In this document: positions 1-7,043 of the stretch, piece after piece
Numbering within the stretch: position 1 is the stretch's first letter
Layout of the letters: each line of letters begins with the position of its first letter
Assembly: GCA_049642385.1 (NCBI GenBank)
Contig: JBAROU010000015.1
Coordinates: 1-10,893 of the forward strand
Reading direction: 5' to 3'
Source of the DNA: JBAROU01 sp049642385
GTDB lineage: Bacteria; Chloroflexota; Dehalococcoidia; DSTF01; RBG-16-68-14
Length of the DNA stretch: 10,893 nt
Position numbers and translations under genes: made by a program
The notes under the pieces: generated by a model
The model's database searches: none
Seen by the model: only the letters and a program-made list of their open reading frames with translations
What the model was told of the DNA's origin: nothing

Positions 1-657
1 GTCCGAGGCGAGGAAGTGAAACAGCGCCGCGACTTCTTCGGGCCGGCCGGGACGGCCGAGCGGCGTCATCGCATCGGTGATGGCGGCAAAGCCCGGTGGC
101 GCACCCATCGGCGTATCGATGTTGCCCGGGCAGACGCAGTTCACGCGGATGCCGAGGGACGCCAGCTCCAGCGCTGCGGTCTTCGTCACGCCGACAACGG
201 CGAACTTCGACGCGACGTAGGGAGCGCTGCCGTAGTGCCCCTGCACGCCCGCGAGCGAAGCGGTGTTGACGATCGCGCCGCCAGACGTCATGTGCGGCAC
301 GGCGTGCTTGATGCCGAACACCACGCCGAGCGTGTTCGTATCGAAGCCGTGGTGGAACGTCTCCGCAGCCGACTCGCTGATCGGCGCGCCGCCCGCCGGA
401 GCGCCCGCGTTGTTGATCACGATATCGATCCGGCCGGAAACCGCAGCTCCGGCATCCATCAGCGCCTTCACCTGCGCCTCGTCTGAGACATCGGTCTGCA
501 CAAAGAGGCCGTCGATCTCCTGGGCGACAGCGCTCGCATCGGCGAGGTCGGCCAGCACGACCTTCGAGCCGGCCTGGGCGAAACGACGCGCGGTAGCGCT
601 GCCGATACCGCCGGCGGCGCCAGTAATAACCGCAACCTTACCTTCCAGTGAGAACAT
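1..657 (-). CDS. SDR family NAD(P)-dependent oxidoreductase, C-terminus cut by window edge
   Basis: My translation of the minus strand from ATG at 657 runs open for 219 residues to base 1, so about 30 C-terminal residues lie outside the window. It is a classical short-chain dehydrogenase/reductase. The cofactor motif TGAAGGIG is at residues 12-19, an Asp at 37 after strand 2 suggests NAD over NADP, and NNAG is at 82-85. The active-site set is Asn108, Ser134, Tyr147 and Lys151 (YVASK), followed by a CPG motif near 176-178. Members oxidise or reduce alcohols and ketones in the cytoplasm; the substrate cannot be read from sequence. A purine-rich AGGGGAT lies just upstream of the ATG. The start is 14 bp behind the stop of the CoA-transferase gene, which points to cotranscription. 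A role in converting a CoA-linked hydroxy or keto intermediate is inference from that context. Family call is certain, function open. Confidence 0.93.
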   Translation of the reverse strand, partial: MFSLEGKVAVITGAAGGIGSATARRFAQAGSKVVLADLADASAVAQEIDGLFVQTDVSDEAQVKALMDAGAAVSGRIDIVINNAGAPAGGAPISESAAETFHHGFDTNTLGVVFGIKHAVPHMTSGGAIVNTASLAGVQGHYGSAPYVASKFAVVGVTKTAALELASLGIRVNCVCPGNIDTPMGAPPGFAAITDAMTPLGRPGRPEEVAALFHFLASD

Positions 658-671
658 CGCTATCCCCTACC

Positions 672-1868
672 CTACAACACGACTTCTGTCGCCCGCAGCC
701 GCTCGATCTCGTCGTCTGGCATGCCGAGCAAGTCGCGCAACACTTCGTCGGTGTGCTGGCCGACGGCGGGCGATGGGCCCTTGATGCCGCCCGGCGTGCG
801 CGAGAGCTTCACCGGCGTGTTTGCGAGCGGCAGCTTGCCGGCGACCGGGTGCTCCACCTCGACGAGCATCTCGCGCGCCTTGATCTGCGGCAGCGCCGCC
901 GCCTGGGCGATGTTGTTCAGCGGCCCGCACGGCATGCCGATCGCGTCGAACTCCTTGAGCCACTCCTGCGTCGTGCGCCGGCCGAGCGCCTCGTTCAGTA
1001 GCGGCTCCAGCTCCGCGTGGTGCTCCGTGCGCGAGGCGCTGGTCTGGAAGCGCTCGTCGTTGATCAGCTCGGTCTTGCCGATCAGAGCGCAGAACAGCTC
1101 CCACTGGTTCTCGATGCCCCACGAAAGCGCGAGCACAATATAGCCGTCCTTCGTCGGAAACGCCTGGAATGGCGTCGCCGAGGGATGGCGCGTGCCGATG
1201 GCCTCGGGTAGCTTGCCGGTGGCGAAGTAGCGCATGAAGGCGTTTTCGAGCACGGCGATCTGGCAGTCGAGCATGCTGATGTCGACCATCTGGCCCTCGC
1301 CCGAGCGGTCACGCTCGCGCAGCGCCGCCAGCACACCGATCGCGGTGAACAGGCCACCGGCGATGTCGCCGAGCGAGAGGCCGGGACGCGTGGGCGGGCC
1401 ACCCGGCTGGCCGGTGATGCTCATCACGCCGCCCATACCCTGCACGACAACATCGAGCGCCGGGCGCAGACGATCGGGCCCCGTCTGCCCGAAGCCGGAC
1501 GTGGCTGCATAGACGAGCCGCGGGTTGCGCTGGCGCAGCGCCGCGTAGCCGAGGTCGAGGCCGTCCATGGTGCCAGGCGTAAAGTTCTCCATCACCACGT
1601 CGACCTGCTCGACCAGGCGCAAGAACAGCGCCTTCCCTTCGTCGCGCGAGAGATCGATGGCGGTGCTCTTCTTGCCACGGTTGATGCTGAAGAAGTAGCC
1701 GCTCTCGCCGTTGATATGGGGCGTGGTGGTGCGCGCGATGTCGCCGTGGGGCGGGCGCTCGACCTTGATCACTTCCGCCCCGAGGTCGCAGAGCACCATC
1801 GAGGCGTACGGCCCGGAGAGCACCCAGGTGAGGTCGAGGATCGTGATGCCTTCCAGCGGTCCGGACAT
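672..1868 (-). CDS. CaiB/BaiF family class III CoA-transferase
   Basis: This 398-residue protein has the usual length and fold signature of family III CoA-transferases (formyl-CoA transferase, CaiB, BaiF, succinyl-CoA:acid CoA-transferases). The N-terminus reads LEGITILDLTWVLSGP, followed by DLGAEVIKVERP near 28-39, NRGKKS near 63-68 and VVMENFTPG near 91-99. The GD motif in LSLGDIAGG puts the catalytic aspartate at residue 168, almost the same position as in formyl-CoA transferase; in the family it carries the acyl anhydride intermediates. The reaction moves CoA between two carboxylic acids in the cytoplasm. Alpha-methylacyl-CoA racemases share the fold, so racemase activity is an alternative. 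The start at 1868 follows an AGAGGTG ribosome-binding site with an 8-nt spacer. It sits between the EamA transporter and the SDR gene with gaps of 40 and 14 bp, suggesting one catabolic operon. The substrate is unknown. Confidence 0.94.
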   Translation of the reverse strand: MSGPLEGITILDLTWVLSGPYASMVLCDLGAEVIKVERPPHGDIARTTTPHINGESGYFFSINRGKKSTAIDLSRDEGKALFLRLVEQVDVVMENFTPGTMDGLDLGYAALRQRNPRLVYAATSGFGQTGPDRLRPALDVVVQGMGGVMSITGQPGGPPTRPGLSLGDIAGGLFTAIGVLAALRERDRSGEGQMVDISMLDCQIAVLENAFMRYFATGKLPEAIGTRHPSATPFQAFPTKDGYIVLALSWGIENQWELFCALIGKTELINDERFQTSASRTEHHAELEPLLNEALGRRTTQEWLKEFDAIGMPCGPLNNIAQAAALPQIKAREMLVEVEHPVAGKLPLANTPVKLSRTPGGIKGPSPAVGQHTDEVLRDLLGMPDDEIERLRATEVVL

Positions 1869-1908
1869 GATGGTCGCACCTCTTTCAGTTCAGTATTGTA
1901 GCGCTCGC

Positions 1909-2823
1909 CTAGCCCGTCTCGATGTCCAGGGCAGCGGGCGCTTCCTCGATCACGCGCGCTTCGGGCCGGATCGCGAAGATGACGCCGGCGAGCACGATAC
2001 CACCGCCGATCATCTCGAGCGCGCTGGGCGTCTCGTCTAGAATCAGCGCAGCGAGCGCGGTCGAACCGACGGGCTCGACCAAGATGCCGATCGCGACGGT
2101 CACCGCCGGCAGATAGGCGAGCGCGAAGTTGATCGACGAGTGGCCGACAAGCTGCGGCCCGAGCGCGAGCAACGCGATCATAATCCAGGTCTTCGTCGAG
2201 TAGCCGGTGAACGGCTCGTCTGCGATGAGCACGATCGCGACCAGCAGGACCGCTGTCACCGGATAGACGATACCAACGTAGCGCGCCCACGATGTCGCGG
2301 GCCGCGCCCAGCGCCCGACCATGATGTACGCCGCAGCAAACGCGCCGCCCAGCACCGCGTAGATATCGCCGGCGAACGTGCCCAGCCCTTCGCGCAGGTC
2401 TTCCGACGCCATGAGCGCTGTGCCCGCCAGCGCGACCATCAGCGCCACCCAGATCCGCCGGTCGACACGCTCGCCCAGCACGAGCGGCGCGGCGATACCC
2501 ACGAACAGCGGCTGCGTCGACATGAGGACGACGGCGGTAACGACGGATGTCTTCTGGATCGCCGTGATCCAGAACGCGAAGTGCGCTGCCAGGAAGACGC
2601 CGGAGAGGAGCAGCGGGCCGATCGACCGGGTCGAGACCGGCTCCGGGCGGCGGTACTGCTGGAGCGCCGCCAGCGCCCCCACGGGCACCGCCGCGAAGCT
2701 GAGGCGATACGCCGCGATGACGAGCGCGGGCGCGTCCGCCTCCCGAACTAGAATGGCGGCCCAGGCGACGGCGGTGACGCCGACTCCCAGGACGGCCAGT
2801 GGTAGCCAGCGCCGCTCGCTCAC
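1909..2823 (-). CDS. EamA/DMT-family transporter
   Basis: A 304-residue, very hydrophobic protein with about ten predicted membrane helices in two repeats of five, typical of the drug/metabolite transporter superfamily (two EamA domains, roughly residues 8-139 and 150-285). The first repeat ends with STQPLFVGIAAPLVLGERV (102-120), and the second has the matching LVEPVGSTALAALILDE (248-264), the conserved helix-9 region of EamA proteins. The tail after residue 286 is short, charged and cytoplasmic. Family members export or import amino acids and other small metabolites across the inner membrane; the specificity here is not visible. The start is GTG at 2823. An in-frame TAG only four codons upstream excludes a longer form, and no strong ribosome-binding site precedes it. 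It is the first gene of the minus-strand unit and probably moves a substrate or product of the CoA-transferase/SDR pair, which is inference. Confidence 0.92.
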   Translation of the reverse strand: MSERRWLPLAVLGVGVTAVAWAAILVREADAPALVIAAYRLSFAAVPVGALAALQQYRRPEPVSTRSIGPLLLSGVFLAAHFAFWITAIQKTSVVTAVVLMSTQPLFVGIAAPLVLGERVDRRIWVALMVALAGTALMASEDLREGLGTFAGDIYAVLGGAFAAAYIMVGRWARPATSWARYVGIVYPVTAVLLVAIVLIADEPFTGYSTKTWIMIALLALGPQLVGHSSINFALAYLPAVTVAIGILVEPVGSTALAALILDETPSALEMIGGGIVLAGVIFAIRPEARVIEEAPAALDIETG

Positions 2824-2886
2824 GGCGCCATGCTACCGGAGACCCCACCTGATTGCCACGATACGAACCGCCGATACTTAGTCGGG
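2824..2886. promoter_or_regulatory. Divergent intergenic region with weak promoter-like elements
   Basis: These 63 bp separate the GTG of the minus-strand transporter from the ATG of the plus-strand phosphatase, so promoters for both directions should lie here or inside the gene starts. On the plus strand TTGCCA (2853-2858) lies 16 bp before TACTTA (2875-2880), or 14 bp before GATACT (2873-2878). CGATAC occurs twice (2859-2864 and 2872-2877), 13 bp apart. None is a strong consensus promoter. The -10-like element lies 6-8 bp before the ATG at 2887, and there is no Shine-Dalgarno, so a leaderless or near-leaderless transcript is possible. Confidence 0.35.
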
Positions 2887-4395
2887 ATGCATACTCCAGT
2901 TCGCCGCGCGTTGTTCCTGGTCGCCGTGGCGGTAGCATTCGTCACGCTGAGCGCCTGCAAGAGCGACAAGCCCGTCGCGTTCACGTACGGCGTCGCTTCG
3001 GGCGACGTGCGGCCGGACGCAGCCGTTGTCTGGACGCGCGCCGACCGCACATCGACGCTCACGGCCGAGGTGGCGACCGATCAGGCGTTCGCGAACGTGG
3101 CTGCCAAGCAAGAGGCAGAGGCCACGGACAACGGCGACTTCACGGCCAAGGCCGAGATCACCGGCCTCGAGCCGGGCACGCAGTACTACTATCGCTTCCG
3201 CCACGGCGACGATATGAGCAAGACCGGCTCCTTCCGCACCGCACCCGCCGAAGAGACGTCGGCAGCGGTGCGCTTCGTCTTCTCAGGCGACACCGACGGC
3301 ACCGTCGGGAAGGACGGCAGCCGCACGTTCGATTTCAAGGTGCTGGACGCCGCGCGCGCCGAGGACGCCGAGTTCTTCCTTTACTTCGGAGACGCGATCT
3401 ACGCAGACTCGCCCTACGGCCCGAAAGCAGAGACGCTCGATGCCTACCGGGCGAAGTACAAGGAGAACCGCGCCATCGACCGTCTGCGCGAGATCCTCGC
3501 CTCGACGTCGATCTACACGGTGTGGGACGACCACGAGGTCGAGAACGACTTCGCCGGCACGATCGTTGATCCCAACCTGCTCGCCGCCGGACGGCAGGCA
3601 TTCCGCGAGTACATGCCGCTGAGCGGCGACGCCTCGCCCGACGTGCTCTATCGCCGCTACCGCTGGGGTTCGGCGGTGGACGTGATCATGCTGGACGAGC
3701 GTAGCTTCCGCGACCTGAGCGTCGAGGAGGCCTGCACGCCTGCGGGCGCGGACGGCCCCGACCTGCTGCCGGGCCTCGGCTCGGAGAAGACGCCCGCGCC
3801 GTTCCGCTCGTTCCGCACTTTCATCGGGCTGCCGGAACAGACCGATCAAGCCTGCCTCGACGCACTCAACGACCCGGCGCGCACCATGTTGGGCGCGGAG
3901 CAGAAGCAGTTCTTGCTCGACGCGCTGCAGAATTCGGACGCGACGTTCAAGTTCATCGTCAACCCGGTGCCGATCTCAGAGCTGATCGCCCTGCCGTATG
4001 ACCGCTGGGAGGGCTACCGCGCCGAGCGCGATGAGATACTGCGCTTCATAGGCGATAACGACATCAAGAACGTGGTCTTCCTGACCACCGACTTCCACGC
4101 GAACATCATCAGCGACGTGCGCCTGAACCTCGCGACGCAGCCTGTCGCGGTCGAAGCGGTCGCAGGGCCGATCGCGCACAACACGCTGGGCCAGGACATC
4201 GCTGAGCAGCAAGGCAAGGACGCGATCCCCGCGTTCGAGGCGCTACTCCAGCAGGTCCCCCGCGCCGAGTGCGTCCACCTCGACGCGTTCGCCTACGGCC
4301 TCGTTGAGGTCGACCCTACCGCCGGTACGACCACGATCACCCTCAAGGACGAGGACGGCAACAAGCTGTGCCAGAAGGTGATTAGGGCTTCGTAG
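2887..4395 (+). CDS. PhoD-like metallophosphatase, lipoprotein
   Basis: A 502-residue secreted lipoprotein of the alkaline phosphatase D group. The signal peptide ends in the lipobox LSAC with the lipidated cysteine at residue 24, which decides the start: the ATG at 2887 gives a normal signal, whereas the upstream ATG at 2830 adds 19 polar residues before it. Residues about 30-118 form the Ig/fibronectin-like N-terminal domain of PhoD proteins (GLEPGTQYYYRF near 93-104). The metallophosphatase domain follows with FSGDTDG (132-138), YFGDAIYADSP (166-176), WDDHEVENDF (213-222), NPVPISE (359-365), TTDFHAN (400-406) and GPIAHN (427-432). B. subtilis-type PhoD has a metal-binding Cys in the first motif; here it reads SGDTD. 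The enzyme should hydrolyse phosphomono- or diesters outside the membrane, perhaps for phosphate scavenging. No Pho box is recognisable upstream. Confidence 0.9.
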   Translation: MHTPVRRALFLVAVAVAFVTLSACKSDKPVAFTYGVASGDVRPDAAVVWTRADRTSTLTAEVATDQAFANVAAKQEAEATDNGDFTAKAEITGLEPGTQYYYRFRHGDDMSKTGSFRTAPAEETSAAVRFVFSGDTDGTVGKDGSRTFDFKVLDAARAEDAEFFLYFGDAIYADSPYGPKAETLDAYRAKYKENRAIDRLREILASTSIYTVWDDHEVENDFAGTIVDPNLLAAGRQAFREYMPLSGDASPDVLYRRYRWGSAVDVIMLDERSFRDLSVEEACTPAGADGPDLLPGLGSEKTPAPFRSFRTFIGLPEQTDQACLDALNDPARTMLGAEQKQFLLDALQNSDATFKFIVNPVPISELIALPYDRWEGYRAERDEILRFIGDNDIKNVVFLTTDFHANIISDVRLNLATQPVAVEAVAGPIAHNTLGQDIAEQQGKDAIPAFEALLQQVPRAECVHLDAFAYGLVEVDPTAGTTTITLKDEDGNKLCQKVIRAS

Positions 4396-4499
4396 CCGCG
4401 CTCTCCCGTTCCACCCTTCCACCGCGTCCACCCGAATCGAGACCAACGGCTCTTGGCCTAGCCGCGCCCACGCCATACGTTGTTATGGGAGGGCATGAG
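4396..4499 (+). other. Intergenic gap with two short dyads
   Basis: This gap between the phosphatase and deacetylase genes starts with a pyrimidine-rich stretch and has no clear rho-independent terminator. Two weak inverted repeats are visible: CGGCT (4447-4451) with AGCCG (4460-4464), and CCATA (4473-4477) with TATGG (4484-4488). The second partly covers the ribosome-binding site of the next gene. A poor promoter match, TTGGCC (4454-4459) followed by TACGTT, is not convincing. The ribosome-binding site GGGAGGG (4487-4493), six bases before ATG at 4500, selects that start over the ATG at 4485, which overlaps the site itself. Confidence 0.4.
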
Positions 4500-5546
4500 A
4501 TGAAGCGCTGGATGTTCGCGATCGGTGGGGTGCTTGCGATCTTTGCGCTGGCGTCGTGCGGAGGTGGCGGGAGCGATGGCGCGCCGAGCGCTACGGCGTC
4601 GCTCGAGCCGACAACCTTCGCGACCAGCACGGCAGTCGTAACGGCGCCGGCTGAAGGCACCAGCTCCCCTACCGAAACACCGGCGGCGCCCGCGGCAACA
4701 GCAACGACCAAGCCGCCTTCGACCACCACGTACGAAGTGCAGCCGGGCGACACGCTCTACGCTATCGCCCGGCGTTTCGGCGTGACGGTGAACGCGCTCG
4801 CCGCGGCGAACGGGCTGGCCGACCCGAGCCAGATCAACGTGGGGCAGGTGCTGCGTATCCCGAAGGGCGGTGTTGTTTCGCCGCCGCCACCGACATCGCC
4901 GCCGCCATCGAACGGCGGCCCCGCGACGGTCGTGCGGCGCGCCACCACGAACCAGAAGGTCGTTGCCCTTACGTTCGATGCCGGGTCGGACACCGGGTTC
5001 ACAGCGTTCATCCTGGACACGCTCAAGGCGAACAACATCAAGGCAAGCTTCGGCATCACCGGTCGCTGGGCAGAACAGAACCCGAGCCTGACTCGGCGCA
5101 TCGCGCAGGAAGGGCACCTGCTGATCAACCACACGTACAGCCACGCGTCCTTCACCGGCTACTCGACGAGTGACGCGGCGCTCAGCCGCGCGCAACGCTG
5201 GGAACAGCTCGACCGGACGGAGGCGATCATCAAGAACCTCACTGGCGCGACGACGAAGCCCTACTTCCGACCGCCCTACGGCGACTACGACGACTCGGTC
5301 AACGCGGACGTCGGCGCGCGTGGCTATCGCTACAACGTGATGTGGACGGTCGACTCCCTCGGCTGGCAGGGGCTCTCGGCATCCGCGATCAAGAACCGCT
5401 GCCTGGCAGGCAAAGAGCCTGGGGCGATCTACCTGTTCCACGTTGGCTCTGCATCGCGGGACGCGGGCGCCCTCCAGTCGATCATCAATGGCCTGCGCGC
5501 GGCGGGTTATAGCTTCGCTCGCATCGACGCGCTGGTCGGCGGTTAG
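4500..5546 (+). CDS. LysM plus polysaccharide deacetylase (NodB) lipoprotein
   Basis: A 348-residue exported lipoprotein. The signal peptide ends in LASC with the lipid-modified cysteine at residue 20. Residues 21-77 are a Ser/Thr/Pro/Ala-rich flexible linker. One LysM domain spans about 78-121 (YEVQPGDTLYAIARRFGV, ending in GQVLRIP) and binds N-acetylglucosamine polymers such as peptidoglycan. A proline-rich spacer (128-137) leads to a NodB deacetylase domain (about 150-345). Its motifs are TFDAG (158-162), HTYSH (211-215, two metal-binding His), RPPYG (257-261), DSLGWQG (285-291) and LFHVG (312-316). In many homologs the first motif is TFDDG, where the second Asp binds metal; here it is Ala, a variant also seen in the family as TFDAG. 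The likely role is removing acetyl groups from cell-wall glycans at the outer face of the membrane. The start at 4500 is set by a good ribosome-binding site and the signal peptide. Confidence 0.92.
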   Translation: MKRWMFAIGGVLAIFALASCGGGGSDGAPSATASLEPTTFATSTAVVTAPAEGTSSPTETPAAPAATATTKPPSTTTYEVQPGDTLYAIARRFGVTVNALAAANGLADPSQINVGQVLRIPKGGVVSPPPPTSPPPSNGGPATVVRRATTNQKVVALTFDAGSDTGFTAFILDTLKANNIKASFGITGRWAEQNPSLTRRIAQEGHLLINHTYSHASFTGYSTSDAALSRAQRWEQLDRTEAIIKNLTGATTKPYFRPPYGDYDDSVNADVGARGYRYNVMWTVDSLGWQGLSASAIKNRCLAGKEPGAIYLFHVGSASRDAGALQSIINGLRAAGYSFARIDALVGG

Positions 5547-5550
5547 CGCC

Positions 5551-5601
5551 TGGTCTCCTCTACTACCGGCGGGCTAGAATACAGCCGCCCGGCGTAACGC
5601 C
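5551..5601 (+). promoter_or_regulatory. Candidate promoter and palindrome upstream of the M20 peptidase gene
   Basis: TAGAAT at 5575-5580 matches five of six bases of the bacterial -10 consensus and lies about 40 bp before the TTG start. The -35 position 18 bp upstream (TGGTCT, 5551-5556) is poor. Sequences either side of the -10 (GGCGGGCT at 5568-5575 and AGCCGCC from 5583) can pair imperfectly into a hairpin that might also end the upstream transcript. A perfect 5-1-5 palindrome, GGCGTAACGCC (5591-5601), follows and could be a protein-binding site. The function of these elements is inference. Confidence 0.35.
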
Positions 5602-5619
5602 AGCACGAAAGGAACTGCC

Positions 5620-6942
5620 TTGACTGCACCTGACATCGATTGGGACCGCATTACTGACGAAGCGACGGACATCCTCTCGCGCTACATCGCCATCGACACG
5701 AGCAATCCGCCCGGCAACGAAGAGCCGGCCGCGCGCTTCCTTGCCGACATCCTGCGCGGCGAGGGCATCGACGAGATCACGTTCTACGACGCCTCGGACG
5801 AGGCGTCGCGCGGGCGCGTAAGCATGCGCGCGCGCCTGCCGGGAGACGGCTCGGGCGGGCCGCTGGTGTTGCTGAACCACACCGACGTGGTGCCGGTGGA
5901 GCGCGAGGGATGGGACGAAGAGCCGTTCGCCGGGCTGGTGAAGGACGGCGTGATCTGGGGGCGCGGCGCGATCGACATGAAGGGTATGGGGGTGATGGAA
6001 CTCTTCGCCATGCTGCTCGCGAAGCGCCACGGCCTCTCGCTCAAACGGGACATCGTGTTCCTGGCGGCAGCGGACGAAGAAGCGGGCAGCGCCTACGGCG
6101 TCGAGTTCCTCGACCGCGAGCACCCGGAGGCGCTCGAGGCGGCGTTCGTGCTCAACGAGGGCGGCTGGGGCTCGACGGAGACGCTCGGCTCGACGCGTCC
6201 GGCGTTCAACTGCGCCGTGAGCGAGAAGGGGCCCTGCTGGCTCAAGCTGAGCACCGTCGGGCGGCCGGGCCACGGCTCGGTCCCGCACGACAACAACGCG
6301 CTCGACCGGCTGGTGCGCGCGCTCAACCGGATCCAGGAATGGGAGCGCCCGCGCAGCGTGGTGCCCGAGCTGGGCGAGTACTTCGCGCGCGCGCACGACG
6401 CTGGCATCCTCAAGGTCGAGCCGACGGACGAGGCGATCACGTCGTTGGGCGACGAGAACCTCGTCGTGCGCGCGATCACGAGCAACACGATCAGCCTCAC
6501 CACAGCCCACGCCGGCGTGAAGCACAACGTCATCCCCGCCGGCGCTGAGGCAACGCTCGACTGCCGGCTGCTGCCCGGCACCAACGCCGACGCGTTCATC
6601 GAAGAGCTGCGCACCATCATCGACGATCCGAAGGTCGTGATCGACAAGGTGTTCACCTCCAGCACGCCGCCATCGCCGATCAACACGGAGCTGATGCAGG
6701 CGATCGAGGACGTGGTACGCGACCATGTCGAGGACGCCGTCGTGCTGCCGAGCGTGTCGTCCGGCTTCACCGACTCACGAGTGTTCCGGCGCCGGGGCAT
6801 TCCGGCCTACGGTTTCATCCCTGTGCTCCTCGAACCCGCGGAGGGCGCAACGATGCACGGCCACAACGAACGCATCTCGATCGAGAACCTGCGCCTGGGC
6901 TGCCAGATGCTGTTCGAGGTCGTGCGCCGGATGTGCGTGTAA
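5620..6942 (+). CDS. M20 family metallopeptidase (ArgE/DapE/CPG2-like)
   Basis: A 440-residue zinc hydrolase of family M20, normal length. The metal and catalytic residues are visible: His87 in LNHTDVVP, bridging Asp119 in GRGAIDMKG, general base Glu153 and ligand Glu154 in ADEEAGS, Glu180 in LNEGG, and His413 in MHGHNER near the C-terminus. The dimerisation (lid) domain, roughly 200-320, begins with GPCWLKL and contains GRPGHGSVPH (214-223). Members cleave amide bonds of dipeptides, N-acyl amino acids or related compounds in the cytoplasm. The overall layout resembles the carboxypeptidase S/aminoacylase branch, but the substrate is not decidable. The start is TTG at 5620, supported by AAAGGA (5608-5613) six bases upstream and by the sequence TAPDIDWDRI leading into the first helix. 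No signal peptide is present. Confidence 0.92.
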   Translation: MTAPDIDWDRITDEATDILSRYIAIDTSNPPGNEEPAARFLADILRGEGIDEITFYDASDEASRGRVSMRARLPGDGSGGPLVLLNHTDVVPVEREGWDEEPFAGLVKDGVIWGRGAIDMKGMGVMELFAMLLAKRHGLSLKRDIVFLAAADEEAGSAYGVEFLDREHPEALEAAFVLNEGGWGSTETLGSTRPAFNCAVSEKGPCWLKLSTVGRPGHGSVPHDNNALDRLVRALNRIQEWERPRSVVPELGEYFARAHDAGILKVEPTDEAITSLGDENLVVRAITSNTISLTTAHAGVKHNVIPAGAEATLDCRLLPGTNADAFIEELRTIIDDPKVVIDKVFTSSTPPSPINTELMQAIEDVVRDHVEDAVVLPSVSSGFTDSRVFRRRGIPAYGFIPVLLEPAEGATMHGHNERISIENLRLGCQMLFEVVRRMCV

Positions 6943-6953
6943 GCGGCGCATCC

Positions 6954-6983
6954 TTGTTCCCGCTTCCACGTTCCTGATACCAT
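6954..6983 (+). promoter_or_regulatory. Candidate promoter for the 3-hydroxyacyl-CoA dehydrogenase gene
   Basis: TTGTTC (6954-6959) is followed after 18 bp by TACCAT (6978-6983), which has a TGA directly in front and so fits the extended -10 pattern TGn. Matches to consensus are four of six in each box. It would place transcription start near 6990, giving a leader of about 55 nt that includes the hairpin at 7011-7028. Confidence 0.3.
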
Positions 6984-7010
6984 CCGGCCTGCAATACGCC
7001 AACGTCGAAG

Positions 7011-7028
7011 GCCAGGCAGCGGCCTGGC
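7011..7028 (+). promoter_or_regulatory. Hairpin in the leader of the dehydrogenase gene
   Basis: GCCAGGC (7011-7017) and GCCTGGC (7022-7028) form a perfect 7-bp stem with a 4-nt loop (AGCG). It ends four bases before the ribosome-binding site GGAGG (7033-7037) of the next gene. There is no T-run, so it does not look like an intrinsic terminator. It may affect mRNA stability or translation initiation, or it may be incidental in GC-rich DNA. Confidence 0.4.
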
Positions 7029-7043
7029 GCCGGGAGGACTGGA

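Noticed and set aside
2140..2751. Plus-strand frame opposite the EamA gene
   Set aside because: Highly charged Arg/Asp/His composition typical of antisense to a membrane-protein gene; no start signal and no homology recognised.
2830..2886. N-terminal extension of the phosphatase to the ATG at 2830
   Set aside because: It would put 19 polar residues before a standard lipoprotein signal peptide and occupy the divergent promoter gap. The ATG at 2887 fits the signal peptide.
1769..2938. 389-codon minus-strand frame spanning the transporter and the start of the CoA-transferase
   Set aside because: It is the out-of-frame reading of two well-supported genes. It is low-complexity and Arg/Gly/Ala-rich, and it overlaps the intergenic gap and ribosome-binding site between them.
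4485..4499. Upstream ATG at 4485 for the deacetylase lipoprotein
   Set aside because: That ATG overlaps the GGGAGGG ribosome-binding site serving 4500, and it would add acidic and polar residues before the signal peptide.
4458..5441. 327-codon minus-strand frame opposite the deacetylase gene
   Set aside because: Arg-rich shadow frame without recognisable domains. The opposite strand carries LysM and NodB motifs.
5563..6726. Long open frame on the minus strand opposite the M20 peptidase gene
   Set aside because: Its translation is Arg/Val/Asp/His-rich with no family motif, as expected for a mirror frame of GC-rich coding DNA. The plus-strand M20 protein has all its catalytic residues.
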